Below, piece after piece: positions 45,428 through 54,299 of a DNA stretch of 64,000 bases. The notes under the pieces were generated by a model. It searched no databases, was not told the DNA's origin, and worked only from the letters and a program-made list of their open reading frames with translations. Each line of letters opens with the position of its first letter. Positions within the stretch are counted from its first letter, which is position 1. Both the position numbers and the translations under genes were made by a program. Source of the DNA: LMUY01 sp964244655 (GTDB lineage Bacteria; Pseudomonadota; Alphaproteobacteria; Acetobacterales; Acetobacteraceae); contig CAXTJU010000001.1 of assembly GCA_964244655.1 (NCBI GenBank), forward strand, positions 1 through 64,000, given 5' to 3'.

Positions 45428-46390
45428 TCAGTTCAGGGTCGCTCGCATCCTCTGCTTCTGGTTGATGGACCGGACGCCGCCAGGCGCCTCCATGGCGCCG
45501 GACGCCTGCGCCGCATGGTGGCTGCGGTAGGTGGACGGCGACATTGCCTTCTGCGCCAGGAACTGGCGGTTGAAGTTGGACACGTTGTTGAAGCCGACCT
45601 CGAAGCAAATGTCGGCGACGCGCTGGCGGCCGAGCGTCAGCAGGTCGCACGCGTGATTGACCCGAAGGCTGTTGACGTAGCTGACGAAGCTCATCCCGGC
45701 ATGGCGGCGGAAGGCGCGGCTGAACGCGCTGGGGCTGTAACCGCACAGCGCCGCCAGGTCGGTTTCGCGCAGGTCGCTCGCGAGATTGCGGGCGATGTGC
45801 GCAAGCGCGTGGTTCAGCGGGCGCACCATGTAGTCGCCGGGCCGCGGCTGGTAGCCGACGCTGGCCAGGGCCTGGCGGCCAGGATCGCCGTGCAGGATGC
45901 CGAGCAGGCCAAAAAGCAGCTCCAGTCGCCGGGCGCCGCCGGCCTGCAGCAACTCCTCCAGCATGGGCCTGGCGGCGGCACCAGCAGCGGGGCTGAACAG
46001 CAGGCCGCGCCCGCACTCGTCAAGCAGCGCCGGCAGAAACCGCATCTCAGGGAACAGCGCCGCGATGCCGGCCGCCATCGCCCCGGTAAACTGCAGCACC
46101 AGGCAGCGGCGGGGCACCACGGCCGCGGTGGGCACGTCGCTGATCCAGTTGTGCGGCAGGTTGGGGCCGGTCAGCACCAGGTTGCCGGGGCCGAACGGCC
46201 CGATGTGGTCGCCTACGAAGCAGCGCCCGGTGGTTTCGGTGATCAGATGCAGCTCGTACTCGGGGTGAAAATGCCAGCGCACCGTCCGGTAGGGATAGCC
46301 GTGCGACCACACCTTGAAGGATTCGGTGCCAGGCACGCCAACCACCTCAAGGGCTGCGTCATGCTGAGCAGGTCGTACGGCGCCGCCCAT
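45428..46390 (-). CDS. AraC-family transcriptional regulator
   Basis: 320 residues. N-terminal cupin ligand domain (WHFHPEYELHLITET, GPFGPGNLVLTGPNLPHNW) and C-terminal double helix-turn-helix (LAALCGYSPSAFSRAFRRHAGMSFVSYVNSLRV, shown as the segment near residues 225-257, and VADICFEVGFNNVSNFNRQF). Most likely controls the transport and catabolic genes that follow in the same direction, responding to the imported sugar or a metabolite. Start at 46390; the longer frame to 46459 has no extra homology. Divergent from the MFS gene across about 250 bases that should contain both promoters. Confidence 0.88.
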   Translation of the reverse strand: MGGAVRPAQHDAALEVVGVPGTESFKVWSHGYPYRTVRWHFHPEYELHLITETTGRCFVGDHIGPFGPGNLVLTGPNLPHNWISDVPTAAVVPRRCLVLQFTGAMAAGIAALFPEMRFLPALLDECGRGLLFSPAAGAAARPMLEELLQAGGARRLELLFGLLGILHGDPGRQALASVGYQPRPGDYMVRPLNHALAHIARNLASDLRETDLAALCGYSPSAFSRAFRRHAGMSFVSYVNSLRVNHACDLLTLGRQRVADICFEVGFNNVSNFNRQFLAQKAMSPSTYRSHHAAQASGAMEAPGGVRSINQKQRMRATLN

Positions 46391-46641
46391 GGTTTTCGTC
46401 GCTTCCCCTCGCGCCAGCGCCGAGCAACTGCTTCGGCCCCAGTCATTGCTTGGGGGCAAGATATGGCTTTGCGACGGCCGGCGCTACCGCAATCGACTCT
46501 GGCCTTTGATACTTTCTTGCGCGGACTCGCATTTAATTCACGCAATTATGGCAATGCCAAGCATCACTGCATCACCGGGCGCGGATGGGACCCACGGCTT
46601 TGGCACGCTATGTCCCACCAAGCTCCACCGCAGGCGTGCCA

Positions 46642-47895
46642 ATGTCCCCTTCCGCCCACCTCGCCGCCATCAACCTTTTCGTGGGCGACATCCAGGGCGG
46701 GCTGGGGCCGTTCCTGTCCACCTGGCTCGCCCAGGCCGGGCATTGGACCCCGGCGCGCATCGGCCTGGTCACCACGATCGTGGGCTTCGCCACCCTGGCG
46801 CTCAACACGCCGGCCGGGCTGCTGGCGGACCGCACGGGCCGACCGCGGTTGCTGCTGGGCCTGGCCTGCATCGCCATCCTGGCCGGCACGGTCCTGCTGC
46901 TGCCCGCGCGCAGCTTCACGGCGGTGCTGCTGGCCCAGGGCCTGGCCGCGTGCGGCGGCACCCTGGTGGTGCCGGCGCTCACCTCGCTCACGCTGGGCAT
47001 GGTCGGCAAGGCGGGCTTCCCCCGCCAGCAGGGCCGCAACCAGGCATTCAACCACGCCGGCATCCTGTCGGCCGCGCTGCTGATCGCCGGCGGCGTGCGG
47101 TTCGTGGGGCCCGGCGTCGCCTTCCTGGCCCTGGGGCTGATGGCGGTGGCAGCACTGGCCGCCATTGCGATCACGCCGGGCAAGGCCTGGAACGGCCGCC
47201 GGGCCCATGGCTGGAAGACGGAGGAGCCGGACGAGGCGGACCGCTCGCACCCGGCGCTGGCCGTGCTGGCCAACCGCCGGCTGCTGCTGCTTGCCTTGGC
47301 CTTGTCGCTGTTCAACCTCGGCAACGGCGCCATGCTCTCGCTGGTGGCGCAGCGGCTGGTGGCGGACGGCGTGCAGGCCGCGACCGGATGGGTGGCTGCC
47401 TACGTCGTCGTCGCCCAACTGACGATGATCCCGGTGGCGCTGTGGGCGGGGTCGCTGGCGGACAAGCGCGGCCGCCGCCACCTGCTCATGGTCGCCTGCG
47501 CCGCCCTGGTGGTGCGCGCTGGCCTGTCCGCCCTGGTCAGCGGCCCGGCCTGGCTGATCCCGGCCGAGGTGCTGGACGGCGTGTCCTCCGGCCTGCTCGG
47601 GGTAGCGGTGCCGGTGCTGGTGGCGGATCTCACCTGGGGCAGCGGCCGCACGCAGACGGCGCTGGGCACGGTCAACGGCCTGCAAGGCGTCGGCGGCGCG
47701 CTGTCCGGCGTGTTCAGCGGCCTGCTGGTGGAGTGGCTGGGCTGGACCGGTGCGCTGCTCGCCCTGGCGGCCCCCGCCGCCCTGGCCCTGGCCGTGGCGC
47801 TGTGGCTGGAGGAGACGCGGGAGCTGGACGCGCCATTCCCGCCCAAGGCGGTTCCGGGAGATGCGCCCCGCGATAAGGCGGACGTTGCGGACTGA
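46642..47895 (+). CDS. MFS transporter
   Basis: 417 residues, twelve predicted membrane helices in two halves. The conserved loop between helices 2 and 3 is LLADRTGRPRLLLG, and the equivalent in the second half is SLADKRGRRHLLM. The substrate is not apparent; the pattern resembles drug or metabolite exporters of the MFS_1 class. Start at MSPSAHLAAINLFVGD; a longer in-frame start at 46585 would add 19 polar residues. Converges with the acyltransferase gene, 10 bases apart. Confidence 0.85.
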   Translation: MSPSAHLAAINLFVGDIQGGLGPFLSTWLAQAGHWTPARIGLVTTIVGFATLALNTPAGLLADRTGRPRLLLGLACIAILAGTVLLLPARSFTAVLLAQGLAACGGTLVVPALTSLTLGMVGKAGFPRQQGRNQAFNHAGILSAALLIAGGVRFVGPGVAFLALGLMAVAALAAIAITPGKAWNGRRAHGWKTEEPDEADRSHPALAVLANRRLLLLALALSLFNLGNGAMLSLVAQRLVADGVQAATGWVAAYVVVAQLTMIPVALWAGSLADKRGRRHLLMVACAALVVRAGLSALVSGPAWLIPAEVLDGVSSGLLGVAVPVLVADLTWGSGRTQTALGTVNGLQGVGGALSGVFSGLLVEWLGWTGALLALAAPAALALAVALWLEETRELDAPFPPKAVPGDAPRDKADVAD

Positions 47896-47905
47896 CACCC
47901 GGCAG

Positions 47906-49078
47906 TCATATGGCCACGGCCGGACGCCTCGCGCCTAGCCACGTCCTAATGCCCTGGTTCAGCGGCTCCGAGTAGGCCCGCCCCACTATGGCGGCGATCC
48001 CAGCCGACAGGGCAAGATAGGCAAGCAGCAGTGCCAGCTTGCGGTCGCCGAACACGGCGTCCGCTGGAAATGCCGACCGCAGCAAGCCAAGGACGACCAG
48101 GTGAAACAGGTAAAGCTCATAGCTGAGCCTGCCGAACCATTCGACCGCCGCGAAGGCTCGGCGCCGCTCGAACAAGGCCGCGCCGGGTCGATGGCAGGCC
48201 TGGAACAGCAGGCAGGCCGTGCCGAGCGCCATGAGCGTGACGCCATAGACGTTGGTGACCGCGATGGAGCGGACGAGATAGAGCACCATCATGGCGGCAA
48301 TGACGAGAGGCTGGGCAACGCCGGCCCAAACCCCGGAGACACTTGCACGGCGGGCCAGCAGGGCCGTGCAGCAGCCCACGGCAATGCCGTCAAACGAAGC
48401 GAGGTAGGAGTAGAGGAACTGCGCCTCGTCCGCCTGGTGCAGCCCGCGCCAGATCGGGCCGATCACGATCACGGCGGTCCAGAATGCGACGAGGAAAGCC
48501 GGACGGCGAAGGGTGAGGCAGAGGATCGGGAATGAGAGGTAGAACATCTCCTCCACCGACAAGGACCACAGGACGCCGAGGGGGTAGTTCACCCACCCTG
48601 CCGGAGTGGCCATCAGCCCGTTCATCCAAAAGGTCAGTGAAGCGAAGTTGACCAGCCAGAACGACACCGGCGGACCTTCTTCAGGATGGTTTTGGAAGAT
48701 CGTCAGCCCCATAGCTGCCAAGGCATTCACGACCACCAGCAAAAGCAGCAAGCTCGGGATGATCCTCGCAGCTCTCAAGCTGTAGAAGGTGCGGGCACTC
48801 AGGTTTTGCAGGCTGCCCCACCGAGCTTCAGCATTGGACGTAATCAGGAAGCCAGATGTGACGAAGAACATCGTTACGGCATAGTTCCCGTTCCGGACGA
48901 TGGCGTGGACGGCTTGCCACCCAATCAGCCGCGACAGCGCCGTATCATCCAGGGTGTATGGAATGTTGAAATGGTGCAGCATCACCAGGATGATCGACAC
49001 GCCCCTCAGCAGGTCTATGCGCCTGTTGCGGATGCCGGCGCTCATGGCACGGTGCTGGACGTTAAAGGTTTTCCTCAA
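47906..49078 (-). CDS. acyltransferase-3 family membrane protein (OafA/YrhL type)
   Basis: 390 residues with about ten membrane helices. Near the N-terminus RRIDLLRGVSIILVMLHHF holds the conserved RxxD and catalytic His of the family; FFVTSGFLIT and LWSLSVEEMFYLSFP are the other signatures. Members move acetyl or other acyl groups onto exported polysaccharide or lipid sugars. An internal start at 49045 (MSAGIRNRRID) is an alternative. Starts four bases after the stress-protein stop, so both are likely in one transcript. Confidence 0.9.
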   Translation of the reverse strand: MRKTFNVQHRAMSAGIRNRRIDLLRGVSIILVMLHHFNIPYTLDDTALSRLIGWQAVHAIVRNGNYAVTMFFVTSGFLITSNAEARWGSLQNLSARTFYSLRAARIIPSLLLLLVVVNALAAMGLTIFQNHPEEGPPVSFWLVNFASLTFWMNGLMATPAGWVNYPLGVLWSLSVEEMFYLSFPILCLTLRRPAFLVAFWTAVIVIGPIWRGLHQADEAQFLYSYLASFDGIAVGCCTALLARRASVSGVWAGVAQPLVIAAMMVLYLVRSIAVTNVYGVTLMALGTACLLFQACHRPGAALFERRRAFAAVEWFGRLSYELYLFHLVVLGLLRSAFPADAVFGDRKLALLLAYLALSAGIAAIVGRAYSEPLNQGIRTWLGARRPAVAI

Positions 49079-49081
49079 ACC

Positions 49082-49948
49082 CTATCGGTTCATCAGCACC
49101 GGCAAGTCCGCGTTCTCCAGCACGTAGCGCGTCACGCCGCCCAGGATCAGCTGGCGCAGGCGGGAGTGCGAGTAGGCGCCCATGGTCAGCAGGTCCGCGC
49201 CGAACTCGTGGGCCGCGGCCAGCATCCCCGCCCCCACCTCGCGGTCCAGCGGGCGGAAGGTTGCCATCTCGGCCGCCACGCCGTGCAGCGCCAGGTAGCC
49301 CGCCAGGTCGCGCGCGGGCGGGCCGTTGCGCTGGTACTCGGCGGCCGAGAGGATGCGCACCGCCGCCGCGTGCCGCAGCCAGGGCAGCGCCGCGCCCACC
49401 GCCGCCGCCCCCTCGCCGGTGCCGTTCCAGGCGACCGCAACCCGGGCGCCGAGCGTGCGGGGCGGCTCGTGCGGCGCGATCAGCACCGGGCGGCCGCTGT
49501 CGAACAGCACGGCGTGCAACGCGTCGAACGAGGACAGGTCTTCCCCCGCCTCCGGGTGCGGCACGATGGTGAGGTCCGCCAGCCGCGCCTGCTGCGCCAC
49601 CACGTCCTCCTCCCGCCCTGTCACCACCACGAACCCGGCGGTCGGGTGATGCGCCTTGTCCGTCGGCCGCTCGAAATGGATGCCCTCGGCCTCGATCGCG
49701 AGCTCAAACAGGGCGCGCACGGCGGCGGAGCGGCCCTCGCCCTCCTTCTCGGTCGCCTGCATCATCTCCTGGATCATCGGGCCGGACAGGCCCTCGCCCG
49801 CCAGCGGCGCCACGTCGCGGCTGTCGGCGCGGACGTGCAGCGCCAGGATGTGCGCATTGAACTGCCGCGCCACGATCACCGCCGTGGCGATCGCCGACTC
49901 GCCCGCCGCAGTGCCGATCAGCGGAAGCAGCAGCTTGCGGATGGGCAT
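49082..49948 (-). CDS. universal stress protein family protein, two-domain
   Basis: 288 residues, about twice a single Usp domain. The second domain carries the ATP-binding end motif MGAYSHSRLRQLILGGVTRYVL (residues about 255-276) and DLPVLM; the first domain (KLLLPLIGTAAGESAIATAV) is more degenerate. ATG 49948 has AAGGAG eight bases upstream. Function is general stress protection, not further defined. Precedes the acyltransferase gene by three bases. Confidence 0.85.
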   Translation of the reverse strand: MPIRKLLLPLIGTAAGESAIATAVIVARQFNAHILALHVRADSRDVAPLAGEGLSGPMIQEMMQATEKEGEGRSAAVRALFELAIEAEGIHFERPTDKAHHPTAGFVVVTGREEDVVAQQARLADLTIVPHPEAGEDLSSFDALHAVLFDSGRPVLIAPHEPPRTLGARVAVAWNGTGEGAAAVGAALPWLRHAAAVRILSAAEYQRNGPPARDLAGYLALHGVAAEMATFRPLDREVGAGMLAAAHEFGADLLTMGAYSHSRLRQLILGGVTRYVLENADLPVLMNR

Positions 49949-50022
49949 GGCGATGCTCCTTGCTGGGCGTTCCTGGCGCAACACAAGCAGACTGGCCCGC
50001 CGCGGCGCAAGCGCCCTGATGC

Positions 50023-50190
50023 CTAGGCGCAGGCCCGCAGGCCCAGCGTCCGCGGCAACTCCGCCATGGCGCCATGCACCGACACGCTGCCGATGACGGG
50101 GAAGCGGAAGGCGAGGTGGGACGCTGAGTCTGCTGCGGCAGGACTCCAGCCAAGCGCTGCAGGAAGCCTCAAACCTGAAGCCAGCCCTGG
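50023..50190 (-). other. possible protein-tail remnant between pdxH and the stress-protein gene
   Basis: Directly after the pdxH stop, in the same frame, 55 codons stay open to TAG at 50023. The last part (SHLAFRFPVIGSVSVHGAMA, then ELPRTLGLRACA) looks like real protein, but there is no ATG with a ribosome site. It may be the 3' end of a lost gene or a small TTG-started gene. The rest of the 49949-50190 gap shows nothing else. Confidence 0.25.
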
Positions 50191-50835
50191 TCAGGGATAC
50201 AGCGTCTCAGACGCCCAGCCCTCGCCGCTGCTGACGTAGGTCCGGCGGTCGTGCAGGCGGAACGGCATGTCCTGCCAGAACTCCATCGCCTCCGGATGCA
50301 CCCGGTAGCCGGACCAGTGCGGCGGGCGCGGGATGCTGTCGCCGGGGTAGAGGCTGTCGCATTCGGCCACTCGGCGCTCCAGTTCCGCACGCTGCAGCAG
50401 CGGGCGGGACTGGTCGGACGCCATGGCGCCGAGCCGGGAGATGCGGGCGCGGCTGGCGAAATATTCGTCCGCCTCCGCCGAAGTCACGGGGGCTACGGAG
50501 CCTTCCACCCTCACTTGGCGATGCAGCGTCTTCCAGTGGAACAGCAGTGCAACGCGAGGATTGGCGGCCAGCTCGCCGCCCTTGCGGCTCTGGAAGTTGG
50601 TGTAGAACACGAAGCCTCGTGCATCGACGCCCTTGAGCAGCACCATCCTCAAGGAAGGGCGCCCATCCGGTGTGCTGGTCGCCAGCGCCACGGCGTTGGG
50701 ATCATTCGGCTCGGTGCCGGTAGCCTCCACCAACCAGTCCTGGAACAAGCCGATCGGGTCGGATACGGCGGGCATCGCCTGAGGCGCGAGATCACGCGAT
50801 GGCATGACCTGAAAAGACTGGGGCGTATCGGGCAT
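50191..50835 (-). CDS. pdxH: pyridoxamine 5'-phosphate oxidase
   Basis: 214 residues, standard length. FMN-binding signature SLRMVLLKGVDARGFVFYTN, SRKGGELAANPRVALLFHW, and the substrate-binding C-terminus PPHWSGYRVHPEAMEFWQ and FRLHDR. Oxidises pyridoxine or pyridoxamine phosphate to pyridoxal phosphate. Start at MPDTPQS with AAAGG upstream. Divergent from fabI across 125 bases. The usual C-terminal RLAP-type ending is replaced by SETLYP. Confidence 0.95.
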   Translation of the reverse strand: MPDTPQSFQVMPSRDLAPQAMPAVSDPIGLFQDWLVEATGTEPNDPNAVALATSTPDGRPSLRMVLLKGVDARGFVFYTNFQSRKGGELAANPRVALLFHWKTLHRQVRVEGSVAPVTSAEADEYFASRARISRLGAMASDQSRPLLQRAELERRVAECDSLYPGDSIPRPPHWSGYRVHPEAMEFWQDMPFRLHDRRTYVSSGEGWASETLYP

Positions 50836-50960
50836 GGGGCAACCTTTCTGGATCAACACATTGGGGCTGGCCCGGCGGTTCGCCAAGCACTGCTTCCCTT
50901 GCCCGGCCGCGTGTGCCACCACCGCCGACACGTCAAATAGAAACTTAGGGTAGCAACGCC

Positions 50961-51806
50961 ATGCCGGACACCAACCTGCGGACCAAGCCCGCCACTGGGA
51001 GCTTGATGGCGGGCAAGCGCGGCCTGGTCATGGGCGTGGCCAACGACCGGTCGGTCGCGTGGGGCATCGCCGCGGCGTGCGCGGCGCAAGGGGCGGAACT
51101 GGCCTTCACCTACCAGGGGGACGCGCTGGAGAAGCGGGTCCGCCCGTTGGCGGCAGGCGTGGGCAGCCCGATGGTGGTGCCCTGCGACGTGAGTGATGAC
51201 GCCAGCATGGATGCGGCCTTCGCCCAGGTGCGGGAGGAGTGGGGCCAGCTTGACTTCCTGGTCCACTCGATCGGCTGGGCGGACAAGGCGTTCCTGCGGG
51301 GCAAGTACATGGACACGCCGCGCGAGGCGTTCCTCACTGCGCTTGATATCTCCTGCTACTCGTTCACGGCCGTTTGCGCCCGCGCCGTGCCGTTGATGCG
51401 GCCGGGCGGCTCCATGCTGACCATGACCTACCTTGGCGCCGAACGGGTCATGCCGCATTACAACGTCATGGGCGTGGCCAAGGCGGCGCTGGAAGCCTCG
51501 GTGCGCTACCTGGCAGCGGATCTGGGCGGACAGGGCATCCGGGTGAACGCGATCAGTGCCGGGCCGATCAAGACCCTGGCGGCCAGCGGCATCAGCGACT
51601 TCCGCTACATCCTCAAGTGGAACCAGTACAATTCGCCCCTGGAGCGCAACACCACCATCGAGGAAGTGGGCGGCGCCGCAGTGTACTTGCTGTCGGACCT
51701 GTCCTCGGGCGTCACGGGGGAGATCCACCACGTGGATAGCGGCTATCACACCGTCGGCATGAAGAACCCCAAGGCGCCTGACATCAACGTGTCAGGTTCC
51801 GAGTGA
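50961..51806 (+). CDS. fabI: enoyl-[acyl-carrier-protein] reductase (NADH)
   Basis: 281 residues. N-terminal nucleotide-binding GVANDRSVAWGIA, conserved FLVHSIGWADK, and the FabI active site Y-X6-K in HYNVMGVAKAALEAS with the upstream tyrosine in TMTYLGAERV. Last reduction of each fatty acid elongation round; target of triclosan-type inhibitors. The unusual length at the C-terminus (NPKAPDINVSGSE) is common in this order. Followed 68 bases later by a conserved unknown gene in the same direction. Confidence 0.95.
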   Translation: MPDTNLRTKPATGSLMAGKRGLVMGVANDRSVAWGIAAACAAQGAELAFTYQGDALEKRVRPLAAGVGSPMVVPCDVSDDASMDAAFAQVREEWGQLDFLVHSIGWADKAFLRGKYMDTPREAFLTALDISCYSFTAVCARAVPLMRPGGSMLTMTYLGAERVMPHYNVMGVAKAALEASVRYLAADLGGQGIRVNAISAGPIKTLAASGISDFRYILKWNQYNSPLERNTTIEEVGGAAVYLLSDLSSGVTGEIHHVDSGYHTVGMKNPKAPDINVSGSE

Positions 51807-51874
51807 CGCGGCCGGGCAGACTCGCGGGCTTGTGAATGGGGCGCAGCATCGCGCATCCCCTAGTCTGCAAAGCA

Positions 51875-53080
51875 ATGAACGACCCAAACGAGCAGATCGA
51901 CGCTGCGGCGCTTCAGGCTTTCGTAGAGGGTTTCGGCGCACGCGCCTGGTCGGAACGTTTGGGCGAGCTGGAGAGGGCCGCTGCCAGCTCGACGCGGCTG
52001 GGCCGGGCCGTGCTGCAGCGCCATGTGGTGGAATTGACGATCAATCGCTGGCGAGTCGCCGGGCGCAACCGTCCGCCGAGCCCGGCGGAACGCCGCATCT
52101 CCAGCCTGGCGGCCGATGCAAGCCGCCTGTTTGACGCGTTGCCAGTCCCGGGCCGTGACCGCCTGCGCGCGCAACTCCGCGAGGCTGCGACGGGGGACAA
52201 CACGCTCATTGCGCCTTTTCACCTGATGCGGATCGCGGCCCTGCAACGTGCCCGCGGGTTCGACGTCGCGTTTACCGGGCTGGAAGACGAAACCAGCTTT
52301 GACCTGCTGTTGCACCGCTCTGGCCAGGAAGCGGAAGTCGTGTGCGACGTGGTGTCCGCCGAGGACGGACGTGAGGTGCACCGCGGCGCATGGACCCGGC
52401 TGTGCGACCGGGTGGACCCTGACTTGCAGGCCTGGCTCGCCAACCATCCCGGTCGTTACCTGCTTAAGATGACGCTGCCGCAGGGCCTCAAAAACCTTCC
52501 GGAAGGCGATGCGCTGGGCGCGCTGCACAGCCGGATCACCACCATGCTATCCACCATGCGCCGGGCCGACCACGACGAGGCGGCGGTGTTGCGACTCGAC
52601 CCCTTGATGCTGGCTGCGTCGCAGGCAGACGAGTTGGGCCTCATGCCGCGGCTGCGCAGCGAGTTCGGGCCAGAGGCGCACCTGGCAGTGACGACCGCGG
52701 AGCGCAGCCTCTTCGTCATGGCAGCTCGCGCCGGGCAGGAGAACGAGGTTGCCGTCGCAATCCGCCGCCGCATGGCTGCCGTGGCGCCCGCACGGCTAAG
52801 CGGCACCCGGCCTGGCATCCTTGCCATGTTCATCGAAGACACCGACAAGGCGGAATGGCGGCTGTTGCGGGAACGCATGGACCTCGAAGGCGAGGCACGG
52901 CAGTTCCTGACCAATCCTGGCGCCCGCGCGGTCGTTGCGGTCACTTGTGCTTCCCGGCTGGAGATGTTCGGCATGCCTGCTCCGGATGCGGCAGCAGACG
53001 GTGAGCTTCGCTTCCGCAATCCCTCGCACCCGGCGGCCAAGACCGCCGCCCTGGCCCCCGCTGTCACCTCTTCAATCTGA
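51875..53080 (+). CDS. hypothetical protein downstream of fabI
   Basis: 401 residues, no signal peptide or membrane segment. I do not recognise a family. The N-terminal half is helical (FGARAWSERLGELERAAA); the middle has a mixed segment FDVAFTGLEDETSFDLLLHR followed by EAEVVCDVVSAEDGREVHRG, which is loosely reminiscent of a nuclease-type alpha/beta core with acidic residues on strands, but this is a weak guess. ATG 51875 is preferred over an in-frame ATG at 51836 for position after the fabI stop. A clear terminator follows. Confidence 0.7.
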   Translation: MNDPNEQIDAAALQAFVEGFGARAWSERLGELERAAASSTRLGRAVLQRHVVELTINRWRVAGRNRPPSPAERRISSLAADASRLFDALPVPGRDRLRAQLREAATGDNTLIAPFHLMRIAALQRARGFDVAFTGLEDETSFDLLLHRSGQEAEVVCDVVSAEDGREVHRGAWTRLCDRVDPDLQAWLANHPGRYLLKMTLPQGLKNLPEGDALGALHSRITTMLSTMRRADHDEAAVLRLDPLMLAASQADELGLMPRLRSEFGPEAHLAVTTAERSLFVMAARAGQENEVAVAIRRRMAAVAPARLSGTRPGILAMFIEDTDKAEWRLLRERMDLEGEARQFLTNPGARAVVAVTCASRLEMFGMPAPDAAADGELRFRNPSHPAAKTAALAPAVTSSI

Positions 53081-53089
53081 TAGCTTCGT

Positions 53090-53111
53090 GAGGCTGGTTT
53101 TCAGCCTCTTT
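53090..53111 (+). terminator. rho-independent terminator after the 401-residue hypothetical gene
   Basis: GAGGCTG, loop GTTTT, CAGCCTC, then TTT. Lies nine bases after the stop of the gene at 51875-53080. Confidence 0.7.
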
Positions 53112-53163
53112 CAAACCAGCGCCGGTTTAACGTTATGTTGCATGGCAGCAATGCGGTGAGGCG

Positions 53164-53325
53164 ATGCACAACTCTGAGTATGACCTGAAGCTGGATGAGT
53201 TGGAGCGTATCCTCAACGATCCGGACAGCAAGATGGAACCGGAGCGGGTGTGGTCGTTGCTGGCAGAAATCTCGCGACAGGCAAGCCAGGCGCCGGGGCC
53301 TTTGCCCGAACCTGCCAAAGGCTAG
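53164..53325 (+). CDS. small acidic protein of unknown function
   Basis: 53 residues: starts MHNSEYDLKLDELERILNDP, then RVWSLLAEISRQASQAPG. Acidic, two short predicted helices and a Pro-rich tail. The ATG follows GGTGAGGCG and comes after the terminator, so it has its own promoter in 53112-53163 (gccggtttaacgttatgttg could contribute). Its TAG ends at 53325 and the convergent thyX stop begins at 53326, with no base between. Codon use matches the core genes, supporting a real gene. Confidence 0.65.
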   Translation: MHNSEYDLKLDELERILNDPDSKMEPERVWSLLAEISRQASQAPGPLPEPAKG

Positions 53326-54255
53326 TTACGCCTCGGAACCCTTCAGGATGTCCTCTAACTCGGCCCATTCGCGTTTGCCCAGGCCGCTGCCAGGCTGATC
53401 CACCACTTCGCCTGCCAGTCTCCGGCGCAACACGGCCAGCATGGCAGCGGAGAACGTCACCGCATCGGTGCGGTAATCCTTGAATGCCTCGTAAGTGGCC
53501 GGCACCCAAGCCGCGACTGTGGCCAGCATCGCCTCTGCGTAGGCGCGGATTTCATATTGCGCGTGCGTGTCGGCCCGCAGCGACAGGAAACCGAGCAGGT
53601 TGTGCAGGTCGGCTTTCCAATACCACTGGGTGTAGGTGTTGAGCGTCAGGTTCATCCTCGCCAGTTCGCGCGTCAGGCCCTGACGCGCTGGGTCGGCGCC
53701 CCCCTCGTTCAGCATCCAGGCGTAGCCGTCATAGGCTCGCTCCGAATCTGCCCGCAGCATGTCAAGCACGGCCGCCGCCTCGTCCCCCTCCAGCACCGCG
53801 CCGCGACCCTGGCGGTTGCTGTCGGACTGCGCGGCCAGGTGCTCGGGGGCCGGGATGTAGAACTCACGGTCCATGACGGAATAGCGCGCGGAATACTCGT
53901 TCACGTTGGCGGTGCGATGGCGAATCCATTGCCGGGCCACGAAGATCGGCAGCTTCACATGATATTTGATCTCGCACATCTCGAACGGCGTGGAATGCCT
54001 GTGGCGCATCAGGTAACGGATCAGCCCGGCATCCTCGCTCACCCGCTTGGTGCCCCGGCCATAGGACACGCGGGCCGCCTGCACCACGGCCGCGTCGTCC
54101 CCCATGTAGTCGATCACCCGGACGAAGCCGTGGTCCAGCACGGGGATGGCCTGGTACAGCATCGCCTCCAAGGCCGGCACGGTGGCGCGGTGGGTGGGCG
54201 CAGGCGCGCTGCGGAGGTCGGCGATCGACTCGGCTTGCTCGGGAGAGAGGGGCAT
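53326..54255 (-). CDS. thyX: flavin-dependent thymidylate synthase
   Basis: 309 residues. The ThyX signature RHRTANVNEYSARY (RHRxxSxNExSxRY with Ala for the first Ser) is at about residue 108, and LRADTHAQYEIRAYA is the second FAD/dUMP region. Makes dTMP from dUMP with methylene-tetrahydrofolate and FADH2. Start at MPLSPEQ with GGGGGG upstream; the longer frame to 54414 runs into the tmRNA gene and is rejected. Head-to-head with ssrA. Confidence 0.95.
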   Translation of the reverse strand: MPLSPEQAESIADLRSAPAPTHRATVPALEAMLYQAIPVLDHGFVRVIDYMGDDAAVVQAARVSYGRGTKRVSEDAGLIRYLMRHRHSTPFEMCEIKYHVKLPIFVARQWIRHRTANVNEYSARYSVMDREFYIPAPEHLAAQSDSNRQGRGAVLEGDEAAAVLDMLRADSERAYDGYAWMLNEGGADPARQGLTRELARMNLTLNTYTQWYWKADLHNLLGFLSLRADTHAQYEIRAYAEAMLATVAAWVPATYEAFKDYRTDAVTFSAAMLAVLRRRLAGEVVDQPGSGLGKREWAELEDILKGSEA

Positions 54256-54299
54256 GGTCCCCCCTACCATCTCGCCGCGCAATGGACTATATGAGAGGG

